Positions 47,001 to 60,400 of a stretch of 64,000 nucleotides of DNA are shown here, piece by piece. Position numbers and translations under genes: made by a program. Within the stretch, counting starts at the first letter, position 1. The number at the start of each line of letters is the position of its first letter. The DNA is taken from contig NC_058501.1 of assembly GCF_020382885.2 (NCBI RefSeq), forward strand, positions 14,295,501 through 14,359,500, in the 5' to 3' direction. This stretch comes from Scatophagus argus. Taxonomy: Eukaryota > Chordata > Actinopteri > Scatophagidae. Under the pieces are notes generated by a model, which was not told the DNA's origin, made no database searches, and saw nothing but the letters and a program-made list of their open reading frames with translations.

Positions 47001-50000
47001 CGTCAATGTTGATTAGGTTCAAATCATCTGTTTCCTGGAAGAAGGTCACATGGAACATCAAGATAAAATACATTCTTACTCTGTTTTTGTATGAATTCAT
47101 AGGTTTCTTAAGTAAACAAATAAATTAAACAGATGACAATATTTATTTCTAGATGGGGAACGACTAACACTGCATTTAACTCTACTATAGATAACCTTGA
47201 TTTATGCAGTAAATAAGTCACTGTTTTGTGGTTAAAGACAGAAATAATGGCAGTCCCATTCATCTAAGGGCTCTGTACTGTCACATTCGCTCACTTTTTT
47301 CATCATAACTTCTGAACCACACATGAATACTATGGATATTCAGTATTTTCCATTAACAGCTTTAAAGTGCATTCACCACACAACATTCAGTCCCTTTATT
47401 TTCTTCTTGTCCATTTCTCTATAAACTTTGATGACAAAAAAATGCTGTGTACTGGAAGCTTTTACTAATTTAGCAGGTCATGCACTCACAGCTGCAACCT
47501 CTTCAAAATGGCTGAGATGGCAACCCATGAGAAAGGCTGTAGGAACCATGAGGAAGTCCAGCATGCCTCTGGCCAGCACAGGAACATATGGCTGCTGCCA
47601 AGACAGAGGCTGAAAGAAAAATCAGAGAGTGAAGATGGGGAAATTAATAGATCAAAAGATGAACAGGTTTATGGAGTGATGAAGGATTATAGAGGATTTA
47701 ACACTTGCAGATGTTTTCAGCTGACCTGCAGAAAAAGCAAGAAGCTCTCTGCTACCAGTGTGAGTTTGGCCCAGTCAGCAGAAAATAAGACCACCTGCTG
47801 TTCCTGCAGGAGACAAGACAGCACCTGCAGAGACACAGGACAGAGAAAAGGACAAACAGAGAAACAGACATGAGCATTGCTGTGAGGCATTTCCTTTTTC
47901 ACTAAAGTACGAAACAGGTGTGCCTAATACCTGCAGTAGTTGCTGTGGCCTGAAGCAGAAAAAAGGCAGATGGAGGTCGAAATCTATAGGTGGGCAGTCT
48001 TTGTCTTCTCTGGATGGTAATACAATGGTCAGAGGATGCAAGGCAAACATCTGCAAAAGACACACAGCATTATAGTTTGTGTTCTTCTATCTTCTGTCAT
48101 GGCAGTCAAAAGAAGAAATGTACCCACATACACGGGTATGCAACCGCTTTCTAGTTATATCAGCCATATGAGCTCTATGATATCTCCCGGCTCATGATAT
48201 TATGAATGTTATTCATTATCATGATCAATGATTAATGATCCTGAACAAGTGCAGTCTTTACATCACTCAACTACACAAACACACACACCAAATGTAGCTG
48301 TCCAGGAGGAGGAACAGGAACCAGTGCCAATTTAGCTGCAAACTCCTTCACTCTCTCCTCCATGTTGGATAAACGGCAAGTTCTTAGCTGGGCTGACAGA
48401 CTAACAAAGAAACATACAGAGACAGAGAGATTTACAGTTAACAGACAGATGAAAAAGACACATAGAGAAATTTTCCCTTAATACATTTATTGGTGCAAAC
48501 AATTGTGCAACAATGCCAGCAAAACTTGTGATAACCATCATTTTCATTATGTTACCAGACAAATTTTTTAAGCAACTTCTTCAATGAAGATTAAATAAAT
48601 TGCAAATGAAATGACACCAGTTAGCCTTCTGATAAGTACATTTTAGCGCTCATAAACAGATCAAATATGGCTAAACTAAGCAAAAAAAAACCCTGATTTT
48701 CTTTATATAGCAAAGCAAAACCTAAATTAGCTAAGTTGTTTGGTTTTTTTACAGCGCTACTCACCATGACAGACAGTCCTTGAGTGCAGTGAAGTAAGGA
48801 TATTTGGATATGACACAGAAACTGTAGGCAGAGAAAAGTCTAGTAAATCCAGCTCCATTCTGGAAGAAAGATGTCCCTTCCTATAAAAACACAGCAGAAA
48901 GTGTGGACCGCTGAGGTAAATTTTATGCACCTTTTCAGTGTGGGCGTGCTACTTAGCAACACATGCTAATTGGTTAGAAAACGGCTATGTTCACCATGTC
49001 TGACTTTCTTCTGCACTAGTAATCTGGTCTCAGTAATAAAAATTTTGGTTCACTGTTGTGTGAGAAGCATCACGTGTAGTGCTGTGTACCAGTATTGGAC
49101 GGTAACACTGCATTACTACTCCATGGGACTTGTTGCCAAAAACATCTGTGAAGACCAGGAAGTGAAACTGTTCATCTTTCTGTTCTTTGCTTAATTGTAG
49201 TCCACCTGGCAGAAGAAGAAAAAACATCAAATCATGTTAAGTACATGAAGGCCTGATATTCAACACTTCAATTACCAATATTTTTTGTATTATTTTTTTG
49301 TATAGATGTACAATACACATCTAACTGAATAACTCCATTTTTGAACCTATTTTCTTAACCGACATATGATGATTATTTCATGGATACACATGTAGAAAAT
49401 TTTAGTGAAATTATCTTTAGGGATACATGATATATATCAGACCAATACATTATTAGCCTGATATATTTATATCAGTTATAGACACGAATTAGAACCAAAA
49501 AATTTTGAACATTACAGCACCAATACAGCGGTTACTGGGATGCATCTTTAAAGGCGGTTTCAGTTCCACCATTGAACACTCAGAGGAAGAAGAAGAACAA
49601 CAAGCTTAGCACGCTGTTGTCGTTGCCAGAAGACAGAATACCTGGGAAGCAGAGTTGAGGTAAAGCCATGAGGTCGATGTCTTTAGGAACAATAATACCC
49701 TGACTTTCTCCGCTTCCTTCTGCTTCTCCACCTGCAAAAATATGACGGGCTAGAATAGTATAAAACCTAATTACAGAACTCATCAGTGATGACATGGGTA
49801 AAATTAGGACAGAGACAAATGAGAAACCTTGAGCAAAACAACATGTTTGTAGCTCCACAGAAGTGACGTGTGGATAAAAGTACCAGACCAGACAAGCAGG
49901 TACCAGACCTTGGCTGGGAGTTGCTGCAGCTGAAGGAGGTTGTCCCCTTTTTCTCCTCAGAAAGGAGTGTCGCCTCTTCCCATGTGACTTCCCTGCTTTG

Positions 50001-50636
50001 CTCTCAGCTTGGGGTCTGCTAACGAAGGGAGGCGCCAAGACACACAATACTTCCGGCTCCAACAGGAGATGCTCTGGAGTTCCATTATTGTTGATGGTCT
50101 GAGAGGGACACAGGAAGGGATGAATTGGTTGGAGTTCTGTTCTTATTTAATCTACATTAAGTTACCGAAACTCAGAAGTCATCAACCCTTGAAAAGAGCA
50201 GCATTGCATTTTAGCACCATGGCATTATTTAGGCAATATTCTGTTGTCTCAACCAGTAGTGACTGTTTCCTTTTCCCTTTCCTATTGCACACTTATTTAA
50301 TGACAAAGATTCTTGATGAGTTTAAAATAATATTCCAAGATACTTGGAACATGGGAATCTGCTGACAATATTTGGCTTTTCTTTTTTTAACAATTTTTGT
50401 CTATTTTGTCTTTATTACATACTGACAGATGAGATACAGACAGAAAACATGGAAGAGAGAGGTTCAATATTGCCTGGTTGGAATAAAACTGGAAATGCTG
50501 CAGCCATATGCCTTTCTTGTAGGTGTGTTAGGATGCATTTTTAGCTAAATACCTTGTAAACCTCCCTGAGTTTGTCATCAGATGCTCCTACCACCACACA
50601 GGCTTCCAGAAGAACAGGAGGCAAATGGTCCGACAT
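38008..50636 (-). CDS. dennd3: DENN domain-containing protein 3 (Rab12 GEF), complete
   Basis: 27 coding exons: 50636-50553, 50098-49909, 49731-49642, 49205-49090, 48880-48765, 48400-48289, 48050-47931, 47824-47726, 47609-47490, 47034-46919, 46729-46574, 46481-46385, 46229-46126, 45710-45523, 45368-45209, 44997-44802, 44038-43870, 42299-42040, 41935-41765, 41316-41187, 41052-40945, 40275-40136, 39582-39422, 39276-39140, 39001-38883, 38493-38356, 38226-38008. They give 1,271 aa, starting [19 protein letters not shown]. The tripartite DENN module covers about residues 80-430 ([42 protein letters not shown]). A PH-like PHenn region is near 790-900 ([17 protein letters not shown]). C-terminal WD40 repeats span about 970-1271 ([26 protein letters not shown], ending GRIAIWKVE). 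In mammals DENND3 activates Rab12 downstream of ULK in autophagy. The a/b paralogue is not resolved. Confidence 0.95.
42306..42355 (+). repeat. (GAGA)n microsatellite next to a dennd3 acceptor
   Basis: About 50 bp of GAGAGAGTGA/GA repeats start just beyond the acceptor of dennd3 exon 18. On the coding strand they form a CT-rich polypyrimidine tract. Confidence 0.85.
44495..44665 (-). repeat. Dispersed repeat fragment in dennd3 intron
   Basis: TTGGGTCAACATCCAAGGGT, GCCAAATTTGAAATGATTTC, AAGATATCGC, GGACAGATGGATGGACAG and AAAACATAATG follow one another in the order seen in a common fish interspersed repeat. A related fragment pair occurs at 62690-62945 in the opposite orientation. No coding capacity. 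Borders are approximate. Confidence 0.45.
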
Positions 50637-51084
50637 CACTGACGCCAGCCCAGGGACCCAGTTGGATCAACAGAACTGGTCCGAGAGCAAACACTGAACT
50701 GTTGGATAACAACTGCTGAAAGTAAGAGAAGAAACAGAGGCCATGCATACAACAAGAGATGTGAACAACACTTGATTCATTCCTCTCATCTCCAACTTTC
50801 TGCATGATAACAGCATCAATCAGCTATTTAAAAAGGCACAGCATGACAGATTGGTTGGTTCTGCTCATTATCACCACAACTCATCAACAACAAGTTCTGA
50901 AGACAGTCCAACATTTTTTACACAACAACCTCATTCCAAGATGCAGGGTGTCATATTTTTTTACATTGGGTCTTAAAGAAGTTGCACAACACTGTGAAAT
51001 TCAGGACAAACTGCATGATTCTACAATGCACTACTTTTTACACTCAAGGGTTGAAGTCATCAATCATTCTCTTTGTTTAATACA

Positions 51085-51446
51085 TCCATCCATCTTCTAT
51101 ACCGCTTATCCGTCAGGGTCACGGGGGAGCTGGAGCCTATCCCAGCTGACTACGGGCGAGAGGCGGGGTACACCCTGGACTGGTCGGCAGTCAATCGCAG
51201 GGCCAACACACAAAGACAAACAACCACACACTCTCACACTCACACCTAGGGGCAATTTAGAGTAGCCAATTAACCTAATGTGCATGTTTTTGGTGTTGTG
51301 GGAGGAAGCCGGAGTACCCGGAGAAAACCCACGCAGGCACAGGGAGAACATGCAAACTCCACATAGAAGGGCCCAGACCGGGATTCGAACCTGGAACCCT
51401 CTTGCTATGAGGCGACAGTGCTAACCACTGCACCACCGTGCCGCCC
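51085..51446 (-). mobile_element. tRNA-headed SINE, full length with 11-bp target-site duplication
   Basis: Read on the minus strand, the 362-bp element begins GGGCGGCACGGTGG. It carries a pol III A box (TGGTGCAGTGGTTAGCA, 51419-51435) and a B box (GGTTCGAATCC, 51381-51391), has a conserved body, and ends in a short GATG-type tail. It is flanked by a perfect 11-bp duplication, TGTTTAATACA (51074-51084 and 51447-51457). It lies in the 5' UTR intron of dennd3, in the same orientation as the gene. The family name is not assigned; it resembles the widespread fish SINEs with a conserved central domain. Confidence 0.85.
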
Positions 51447-51457
51447 TGTTTAATACA

Positions 51458-54186
51458 GAAATAGAAAAAAAACTGTTGCTAGTGGTCTTATTGGTTTGGT
51501 GATGAGGCATCAACATCGCCACGAAATATTTAGCTCTTTCCTTTGCTGAATAATTAGCCCTGAAATGACACTACCTGTGTGAATCTGTAGTGGTTCTCTT
51601 ATGTGACCCAAGGCAGACAATGAATCATGTATGTTTGAAATCAGGCTACAAGATGCTAGCATGTTACATCACAACTGCTGGTATTACTGAGCAGCTAAAG
51701 CTGCTGCTGCTTTCTCAGAAGTCTTGTGAAAACATAGGCACAAGCAGCATCTATGTTAGAAAAGCACGGCCTGCAACAATTTCATAGACAACATTCCTCT
51801 GTTGTTTAGGTAGCCCCAATGCACATAAATCTCTCCTGTATGAAGTGAAGACAACTAAAACTGTCTGAAGAAATAGACATTTTTTGGATGGTAAAAATGT
51901 TTCACTACAATGTTTTGATTAAAATTCATTAGCCAACAAAAACTTTGAAGATATTCTATTTTCAATCCTAAGACTTTTAAGTTCATGAAACAAGCACATA
52001 ATGACAACATGTTGTGAGAGCAGGACTATCCCTTTATGGTAAGTTTAACATACTGCATGATGGTCAAAAACGGCAATACGGGCAAACAAAAATAATGATG
52101 TGAAGCAAATCCTGAATCAGTTGCTAAGAAAGATCAGAGTGGGCAGCCTGCATAGTGCATCTGAACATACTTCATGACTTTTACTGTGATACAATGTCTA
52201 CATTTATCCATCTAATATACTGTGGTAATGAGTACTGATGTATGAAATAGTATGTGGAACAAATTACTGTTGTCAGCAGATAATCAGATTGTCATTTTTA
52301 GTTTGTGGCACCAGGGGCACCCATGCAGTGTTCTGAGGAATCCATATGATGACTTGGGAAAATAATTGGATTAGTTAAACTGATCTAAGATATGTGAAGC
52401 AGGAAACATGATGTCACTCATCATTTAATTAGTGTTTTCAATGCATATCCGCACACAGAAACAAAGAACACAAACATTCTAAACATTCTAACATTCTAAA
52501 TCCAGTCTTTGCCGTTCTTTTCCCTTTTATAGTCTGCTGCTCTTTTATGTACTTCTGAGTCACCATAATGAGGAGCAAATGATTTTAAATCACATTTTCC
52601 CAGAAAATTGGACTCATATGTGCAGAATAAGATGGACATATACACAAAAATGCAGAGCAAAAGACTTATAATTCAGCCATAATGAGTCCACCTTAAAACT
52701 GCTGCAGATGCAGACTTGTAGCGACGTCATCATAAAATTTTCCTTCAAATGAAGTACCTTTTTGACTGACTTTTAAAGACTCTCTCTTCACATGTACTAC
52801 GGCATCCATTTGTCGACACAGTGTTTTCAAACATAAAGTACAATAACCACATTAAAATCCCTTTCCCTCATTTAAAATTCTTGACTCTATAAATAAGAAA
52901 TTACTTTTCATTTCACAAGTTTAAGTGCTGTACACAAGAGGTCTCCTACTTGATTGTAAAGTTCGTTTTCAGTGTATGTCCCTGCGGGCTTCAAGTTTCC
53001 ACTTCATGCTTTTGTATGCTGAATATTTGACCATTACTGGCTCCCAAAATATTTGCGATCATGTGATCAAATTATGCTCAAAGGCATCTTGAAATCAGAT
53101 TTTCTGTGAAAGTTTATGCTTTCAGAAACGAATGTGTAAATAGCCTTACTGAGCCAGACTCTGGACATCATTCTACCCGGTGAAAATCAAATGTTCAACT
53201 GTAGGAGCAAGAAAAGAAACCCATTTCTGACTGCAGCCAGGCTTAAAAGATTCCTTAGAAAAAACATTTTACCATAACAGTAACTACTGAAACAGTGCAG
53301 CAATCCTCAGCAGCAATAATGTCTAGAATAACTGAACTGATATATTTTTAAAGAGCATGTCACATGACCTGTGATCACATGATCTGTGTTCATTATTGTG
53401 CCATAATCTAACATGATTGCCATAATATACAGTACAATCATATGATCTGTGAAAAACAGGGCAAATTCCAACCATAACAACACAGCCCTTTTGAAATAGT
53501 TTCACATCTCATAATGCCACAGCACGGGTAGTGATATGAACTTCACAGTCAACTGTCTTATATTTCTGTCTTCCAGACAAGAGACAAGCTTGCAAAGGAA
53601 TTGAAATTCTGTTGAATGTGAATCAAGTGTTCCCATAAAAGACAGGAATTTGTGTGAAGGAACAGAGCTGTGGAGGAGGGCCTGCTACGACTTCACACAA
53701 ACATATGTGGTAAAGAAAAACTCCTGACATTCTGAATCACTTAGATGAAAACAAGCAGCAGGATTTAATTACGACCATGAAATGGAGTGCAGAGCAACTG
53801 ACAAAGTATGACGACCCCAACTTTTCGTTGCTCCTTTGATTTGCTCCCATGCAAATCCAGGCCACTTGCATTAAACAACAAAGTAAGAATATCATTGTGC
53901 ATATGCATGTGTACTTTAAGCTAATTTACACCCTAGGACCCAATGTTGCAATGTATTAATGTTACAATATTGCTACACATGCTTACACACATTAAGTCTG
54001 AGCAGGATAAAAGCTTAGCAAAGAATTTAGCATTTAGCAACATCAGGTATGATAATTAACCGCTAGCTAAAACTGTTCTATCACGCTGTAAAAGTGAAAA
54101 GATTCATGTCAATGATACTGTGAATATGAGACCAAAAACATTTAAAAGCCAACAAACAACCCACTTCTGTTTCAAGGGTCACCAAC
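51458..54186 (-). other. dennd3 5' UTR intron, unique-looking part
   Basis: This is 2.7 kb between the SINE and the presumed first exon. It is AT-rich, with no open frame that looks real, no RNA gene and no clear transposon. The 5' UTR half of the next exon begins at about 50715 (acceptor TTTCAG). Confidence 0.55.
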
Positions 54187-54330
54187 CTGCTCACAGACGA
54201 GCGCGCTGCTACTCATTCATCCACCTTCACGTTCATGACAGACGACCGAACTGGAGCTGAAGTCAATCCAAGTGCTCAGTGAGTTTGCTGCTTGGCACGC
54301 GGCCATCGCGGTTGCCATGTTTACTGTCTG
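54187..54330 (-). promoter_or_regulatory. Candidate dennd3 promoter and non-coding exon 1
   Basis: A donor GAGCAG|GTTGGT at 54187 follows a stretch that is clearly CpG-enriched against its AT-rich surroundings (GACGAGCGCGC, GGCACGCGGCCATCGCGG). The next exon (50715 down) contains the dennd3 start codon at 50636. The start site itself cannot be fixed. Confidence 0.45.
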
Positions 54331-57300
54331 TCATGCGCATTGATGACTTGAGGAATCCCAATGCAGTATCATACAGTGGCTTTTATAAAAGACATTATAG
54401 ACTCCAGGACAATCTCTAATAAATGTATCTTGTGCTGAAATTAGACGCTATCCTTGGAGTCAGTGTAACATAATTGACCTAAATTTTAACTCTCTGGTTG
54501 CATTTCCGGCTTAATGAGACGCCTGCATGAGCAGATACTAACTTTAAAATCAAAATTGTGTAAATAATTAGTAAAGGATTGTGTCTTCACAATTAGCTTG
54601 ATCCTGTTGTGATAACTCACACTGGCCTGAAGGTGGTGGTGGTGGTTGACTAATAAAGTGTTAGATACATTCAGGAAGACAGCATTTTTACTTTTACAAT
54701 TCCAAAATCACAACAATTCATATAAGAATGGAAGTAGAAGAGTTAATGAACTCTACACGACTAAATGCATGTGAGGGGTGCTCAATTAAGACAAAAACAC
54801 AGAGGAGTGATTGTGTATTCATTACCTTATTTGTAAATAATTGGTACAAAAATACCTTGTTTTCATAGTACAAATGTCTATTGATACAGCAGCAAAAAGA
54901 ACCAAAAGTCACTTAAAAAAACACATCAAGATATAATATTAAAAGCCATAACATTTATATAAAATCAAAATAATTTCAGTAAGTCAGGGTCCTGTTCAAA
55001 GAACTTTTATCCTTATTCAGCTTCAGAATAGTAACTTGGCACAAAAATGGAGCATTTCAACCAGAAATGGTGAAGTAAAAACATCTCTGAAACATTTAGA
55101 CCAGTTCAAGTTAAATTACTTGTTGAACCCAACTAGAATGACTATATTAATGTAAGAGAAATACAAGTTGTAGAGAAAAGAGGAGGCTTTGGTTCAACTA
55201 CCGGTCTCTTTCTGGTCCTAAAAAATGTGAAAAACAAAGTTTTAACATGTCTACATATTCCTCAAAGGAATATTGCTGCTATTGTGATTTACTGGACTTA
55301 CCATAATGCAAAAGTGCCTCATACTTTTTGAAAACATAATATTAACAAAATTAGCTAAAAAATTGTGTAACCTAACCTCTTGTCAAAAGGTGCTTATAAA
55401 AAAAAATAGGCCTTTGTGTTCTCAAAAAATATAATTGCACACAGTCAGTGTCACACACATTTTATACAGGGAAATTTGTGATTAATTACACATTTGTCTT
55501 CATTCTCTCAACCTTTAATATCTGATGCAAGAATTGATAGAATGATGTTCCCTTTGTAGTGCTTGAAAACCAGGCAGTGAAAATCCTTAGGCCTCAAGTC
55601 AACACTGACAGTACTTAAACCTAGAAGACCCTTTTCTCTCATGACAGGCAAAAAGCAATGCCAGAGACAGCCTGCTGTCACACAAGGGCCAAAAAAATAC
55701 TGCCCAAATACCCACAAACAGAATCAAAAAGTCTCTCAAGGGTACAGTGACAATAGACTTCTTACCCTCAGTCAAGTCATAACCTTTTATGCTATGAAAC
55801 AAAAGATCTGTGCAATGTTTTCACTTGTGAAAATGTTTCCTCTGAGCTGAACAATCCTTCAAGGAGGATAGCAAACTGAGAAGGTCCTGTGCTTCTTTAA
55901 AGTTCACTAGGACCCCAATGAAGGATATTTCAAGTCTGCGTACCATAGATTAGACCTTGACCTTGCATAGAAATGGTCCACTTTACCATTCAATACGCAA
56001 CATTACAGGGTTTTAGAACAGTTTCAGAACAAACCTAATGACCCCATATTCAAGAGTGAGAAGGTTCTACTGAAGATGGGGCTTCAGTAGAGAGATTAGG
56101 CTGCTCTATTAAAACTGTACACAATCTGGTGGCTTATAACACTGTGTGCACTGCACTAGTTTGTGACACTGCCATCATGTTAAAGTATGGTAGGGAATAT
56201 GCTAACATTATTTTTCATACCACTCTCCACAGACCCTCTCCTTCCTCTCATGCTTCTTATTTGGATGTAAACTGAAATTTGGCAGTATGGGAGCTATTCA
56301 TCTTCTGACTTGTTTGAGTTTCATTGCAGTTAAATGATCAGAATGGCACACTAAAATAATGTGAGTGAGCATAAACTGGCATTGAATACTGAAATCCCTT
56401 TACCAGTGACAGAGAATTTCTTTTCATTTTTGTCTGACTGGATACCACAACGGTGCCAAGATGAAGCTCATCATGAACGTATTTCCAATTTCAGCGGTAT
56501 ATTTCAAAACACTTTTGGAATAAATTTCAAAATAAAGCACAACTAATACCACTGTGCAATGCAAATCACACTGAAACCCAAAACCACTTGAGAACAAATA
56601 CTACAGACCCTTTACAGTGTAAATTCTGGCATGAAAGTAGAACATGGCATTCAGAATTTTAGTGTGTTTTTGTTAAGGCAAAGAAAAAAAAAAAAAATCA
56701 TTACAAACGGCACTTCTAACCAGACACTTACTTTCTGTGTGACAGTTTCCAACAACGTAAAAGTGACTAAAAATGTGTATGTTTTGTCATACAACAAATC
56801 TAGAAGGCTTTACCTGTCATAAAAAACCCAACAAAAATATAATATCAAAGTATTCCAGTGTAGAACAAATATTTACATCTGTATTCACTCTACAAGTTAT
56901 GTAGAGGTATACAAAGAAAGATATGATATCATGATTGTCCATGAAGCAGTTATGGAGCAGCATCTGGGAAGTCAAATTTCACACATTACGTCAATATGTG
57001 GTGCAAGTGTGATAGTACTGTTCAGAAATGAGACAGAAAGTGCTCTGTGTGCTTTCCACTTATGGTTTTGCAAAAACGGCTTATATTTGTTTCAGCAGTC
57101 TCAGCTAAATTAATATCAACAGTCTGACCAAATCACTGTCACGTGGCTATTTGTGTTACAGTCGCTTACTTCTCTCTATCTAAACACCAAAGCATGTATT
57201 TTTTTTAGGGCTGAGGTAGCAACAAGACAGGAGAACTGAACCAAAATATAGTTTCTTCTTGTCATTCCTCCATCTAATAAGACAATATGTCCAAATCCAT

Positions 57301-57406
57301 TCCATCCAAATTTCTGTAGATGTAACATCAGCATGCTGCCATGTTTACCCTCTTTCATCAGCACAGAAAGTCAATACTGTCTTGTGATTACTGAGAATAA
57401 ACCTAC
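54331..57406 (-). other. Intergenic / slc45a4 3' UTR
   Basis: This is 3 kb of AT-rich sequence after the slc45a4 stop (57407). No AATAAA was found on the minus strand between 54.9 and 57.4 kb. The best poly(A) candidate is ATTAAA at 55514-55519, implying a 3' UTR of about 1.9 kb. No protein-coding exon is supported. Confidence 0.4.
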
Positions 57407-60400
57407 TCAGGCAACAGAATGATTCACTGTCTCCTTCAAACTATCGCCATCTGTGAGGTTCAGCAGAGCCAACCTTTGGTCACTGGTCCTTTCTCCATTT
57501 GGTTCTGAATCTTCAGGTAATCCCACCAAGTCCTGGTCCTGCTCAGAGCCACTGGGCTCAATGTCAGGATAAATGACGAGGAAACAGGCAGTCAGGAATC
57601 CAAGAAAAGAGCCTCCAGAAGCCACTACAGGAATGACACGCACGCTGCCTACTGCTTCCACCACAGCTCCAAGGGCTGATGCAACCAAAATCTGGCTGAT
57701 ATAGACCTGGATATTAAGCAAAACTGAATGATTCAAACAGCAGTATACACTGTAATGACACTCTTACTTTGCACAGACTCTTATCACCATTATTAAAGCA
57801 GAAAGCACTTTATTATGACACAAATGTGGAAACACATCATGTTACCATAGCCCACAGGCTAAACCATGATGTCTTGAGATCCGTTCAAAGACCAAGTCCG
57901 AAGACTCTTGATGTTGCTCATTTCAAATGACAAAATTTTACTTCGATGGATGCCATTGGAACAATTTAAATTAAGAGTTAATGGGAACATTTCATTCTGG
58001 ACAAAAAAGTATGAATGCTCACCTGGCAAGATAAGATAGCGCAGTCAATACCAAAACCTCTTCTGGTGTTTGCTGGACTGTGATGAATATACTGAGGAGA
58101 AAAACAGTAGAGGGTAGATTTTTGTGGAGGTTCTTTTTGAAACAGAGCAAATATGACAATGTTACATCAACTTCAATTGCTGTAGCGTGCACACATGACT
58201 GACACAAGACTGCCTGAACTGTCTTAAATATCCACAAATTTCAAGGTTTTGCCAGTTGCAAAATCTCTTCTATAAAACCAATGTAACAAAAAAACTAAAA
58301 AAAACATGGGTGCTTCTTGTTATGTGTGTAAAGTGCATGCTCTTACCTTAAGTTTTATTGTGTACATAGGGACAGAGTGCATGCTTATGTGTGTACTGTC
58401 TGTTTGTGCAAATACCTCTTTGATTTCATGGTACTGCCCAAGTAATGCATAGGGACAGTAGGAGATACTCATGGAGATGATGCCCATGCTACTGATCATC
58501 ACCATGGCAACATAAACATTTGGGAAGATGGCCATGACAGCAGTTCCTAAAGGTAGATAGAGATCACGTTTGCCTTTATTCTGCATAAGAGTATATAACT
58601 GCTCCAAGATCCACTGTATTTCCTGTTATTGTTATCTTTTCATTCTGTTGTAGCAACTGACCTGTTGAGAATCCCAGAGTTCCAACAATGTAGATAACCT
58701 TAATGCTCAGATCAAAGTTGTCCAGGTATTTCTGAAGGATTGCTGAGTGGACAGACAGGAAAAGGGAGATGGAGAGATATCAATTATTGGAGACAGTGTA
58801 GAGAAGAAGGTTAGAATGGGAAGGGGGAAATGTATTTAATTACATGGAAAGAGTGTTTGTGTTTTACCAGAGCACACAGCAGCTGTAGCAGCATACACCA
58901 CCAGTCCCCAGCAGCCCATCTGTACTCCTCTGTTATAGTTTTGTAGCTCTGTTGAATTGGCTGGAGCCTGAGAAAAGCAGAAAGATTTTAATGTTATGAT
59001 TTGACTGGATAACTAAAATCGTAGCTTTTATGTGCGGCACACATGACTTTGTGTAGCACGCTGGATTTATTTATCTGTGTTCTTCTACTGTCTGGTCTCC
59101 ATCATATACAAAATCCTAAATGATGTCTGTTGGCGCAACTGTTTTTAAACAGTAAGAAATATGAAGGCATATATTTTATTTAATTCTATTCTAATTAATT
59201 ATTATATATCTTCTATATGTATGCGGCATGGATGGGATACAACTTCCTTTTGATTGCACAATCCTGTGTTGTGAAATAACAATAAATGAACCTTCATACC
59301 TGGAGGGTGTGGAGGTGTGTTTAAGAGTGAATGTAGGTGTGTACCGTAGGATTTCCATTGTAGATGACTTGTCCCATGAAATCAGTATAAAACACAGCTT
59401 CAGCTATAATGGAGAACCATGTGAGGAGGTGGCACAGACACAGTCTCCACAACTGCCTCGGCATCTATTGAGGACAGAAGATAAAAGAGTCAACTGCAGC
59501 AGTTTCCTTGAAATGTTGATGTGATTCAGTGCAATAATAGACAAAGAACCCACAACATTAATATAACTCAATATTTAAGACATTTCCAATTTACTTCACC
59601 CTCAACATGGATAACCAGAGCAGTCGAACAGTTGTGCCTCGGTCTGATCCTCCCTCACTACTGGAGCCCTCAGATGACAGACTGCTGGCTGACAGCTGCA
59701 ACACCTGGCGGTCTGAACACTGCTGGAGATCACTCAGATCATTCAGACTGCGGGAGGTGGTGATTGGACGAGGGCTTGAGGGCGCTATCCGTCGCAGTCG
59801 ATAGCGCTCTGATCCGACTCTCCCATAGTAAGAAAAAGTGAAGGAGGGCTGGAATGAGAAAAAAAATCTTATTGCATTTGCAAAACTGAATATGTTGTCT
59901 AGCAAATATTTGTGACTGTGAAAAAAGTAATTCCAAAAATGCTAAATGCAACTGTACTTGTCTGTAGAAAGTGTGGCGATGTGGCCGTGATGAAGCCGAT
60001 GTGTTGGAGGGGCGATTTGACAGTCTAGGGGAGGCACAGCCTTTTACTGCATTGGAGTGGTCAGATGAGGACAAGCCAGCATTGACACCATTGGCAGTTT
60101 TGACCTGCTGGAATAGGAGAGAGGCACAGACACATATGCATTAAAGACAGAAAAATAAATTGAAGACTGATGAGATCTGAAAATTAATCTCATATCAAAT
60201 ATCTTGCTGACACTGACACTTGATAATACTGGTTTCTGTTCTGGAAATGTAATTTTAAGCAAACAGTCATCACTAAAGCAGACAATTTCACCTGTGTTTT
60301 CAGATTGGAGTCCTTGGAACCAGATTTGATCTGTAGGAGAGATGGAGGACCGTTTGCTGGACCCTTAAGTTCTGGTGAAGTTGAATTTGTAGGCTCCAAG

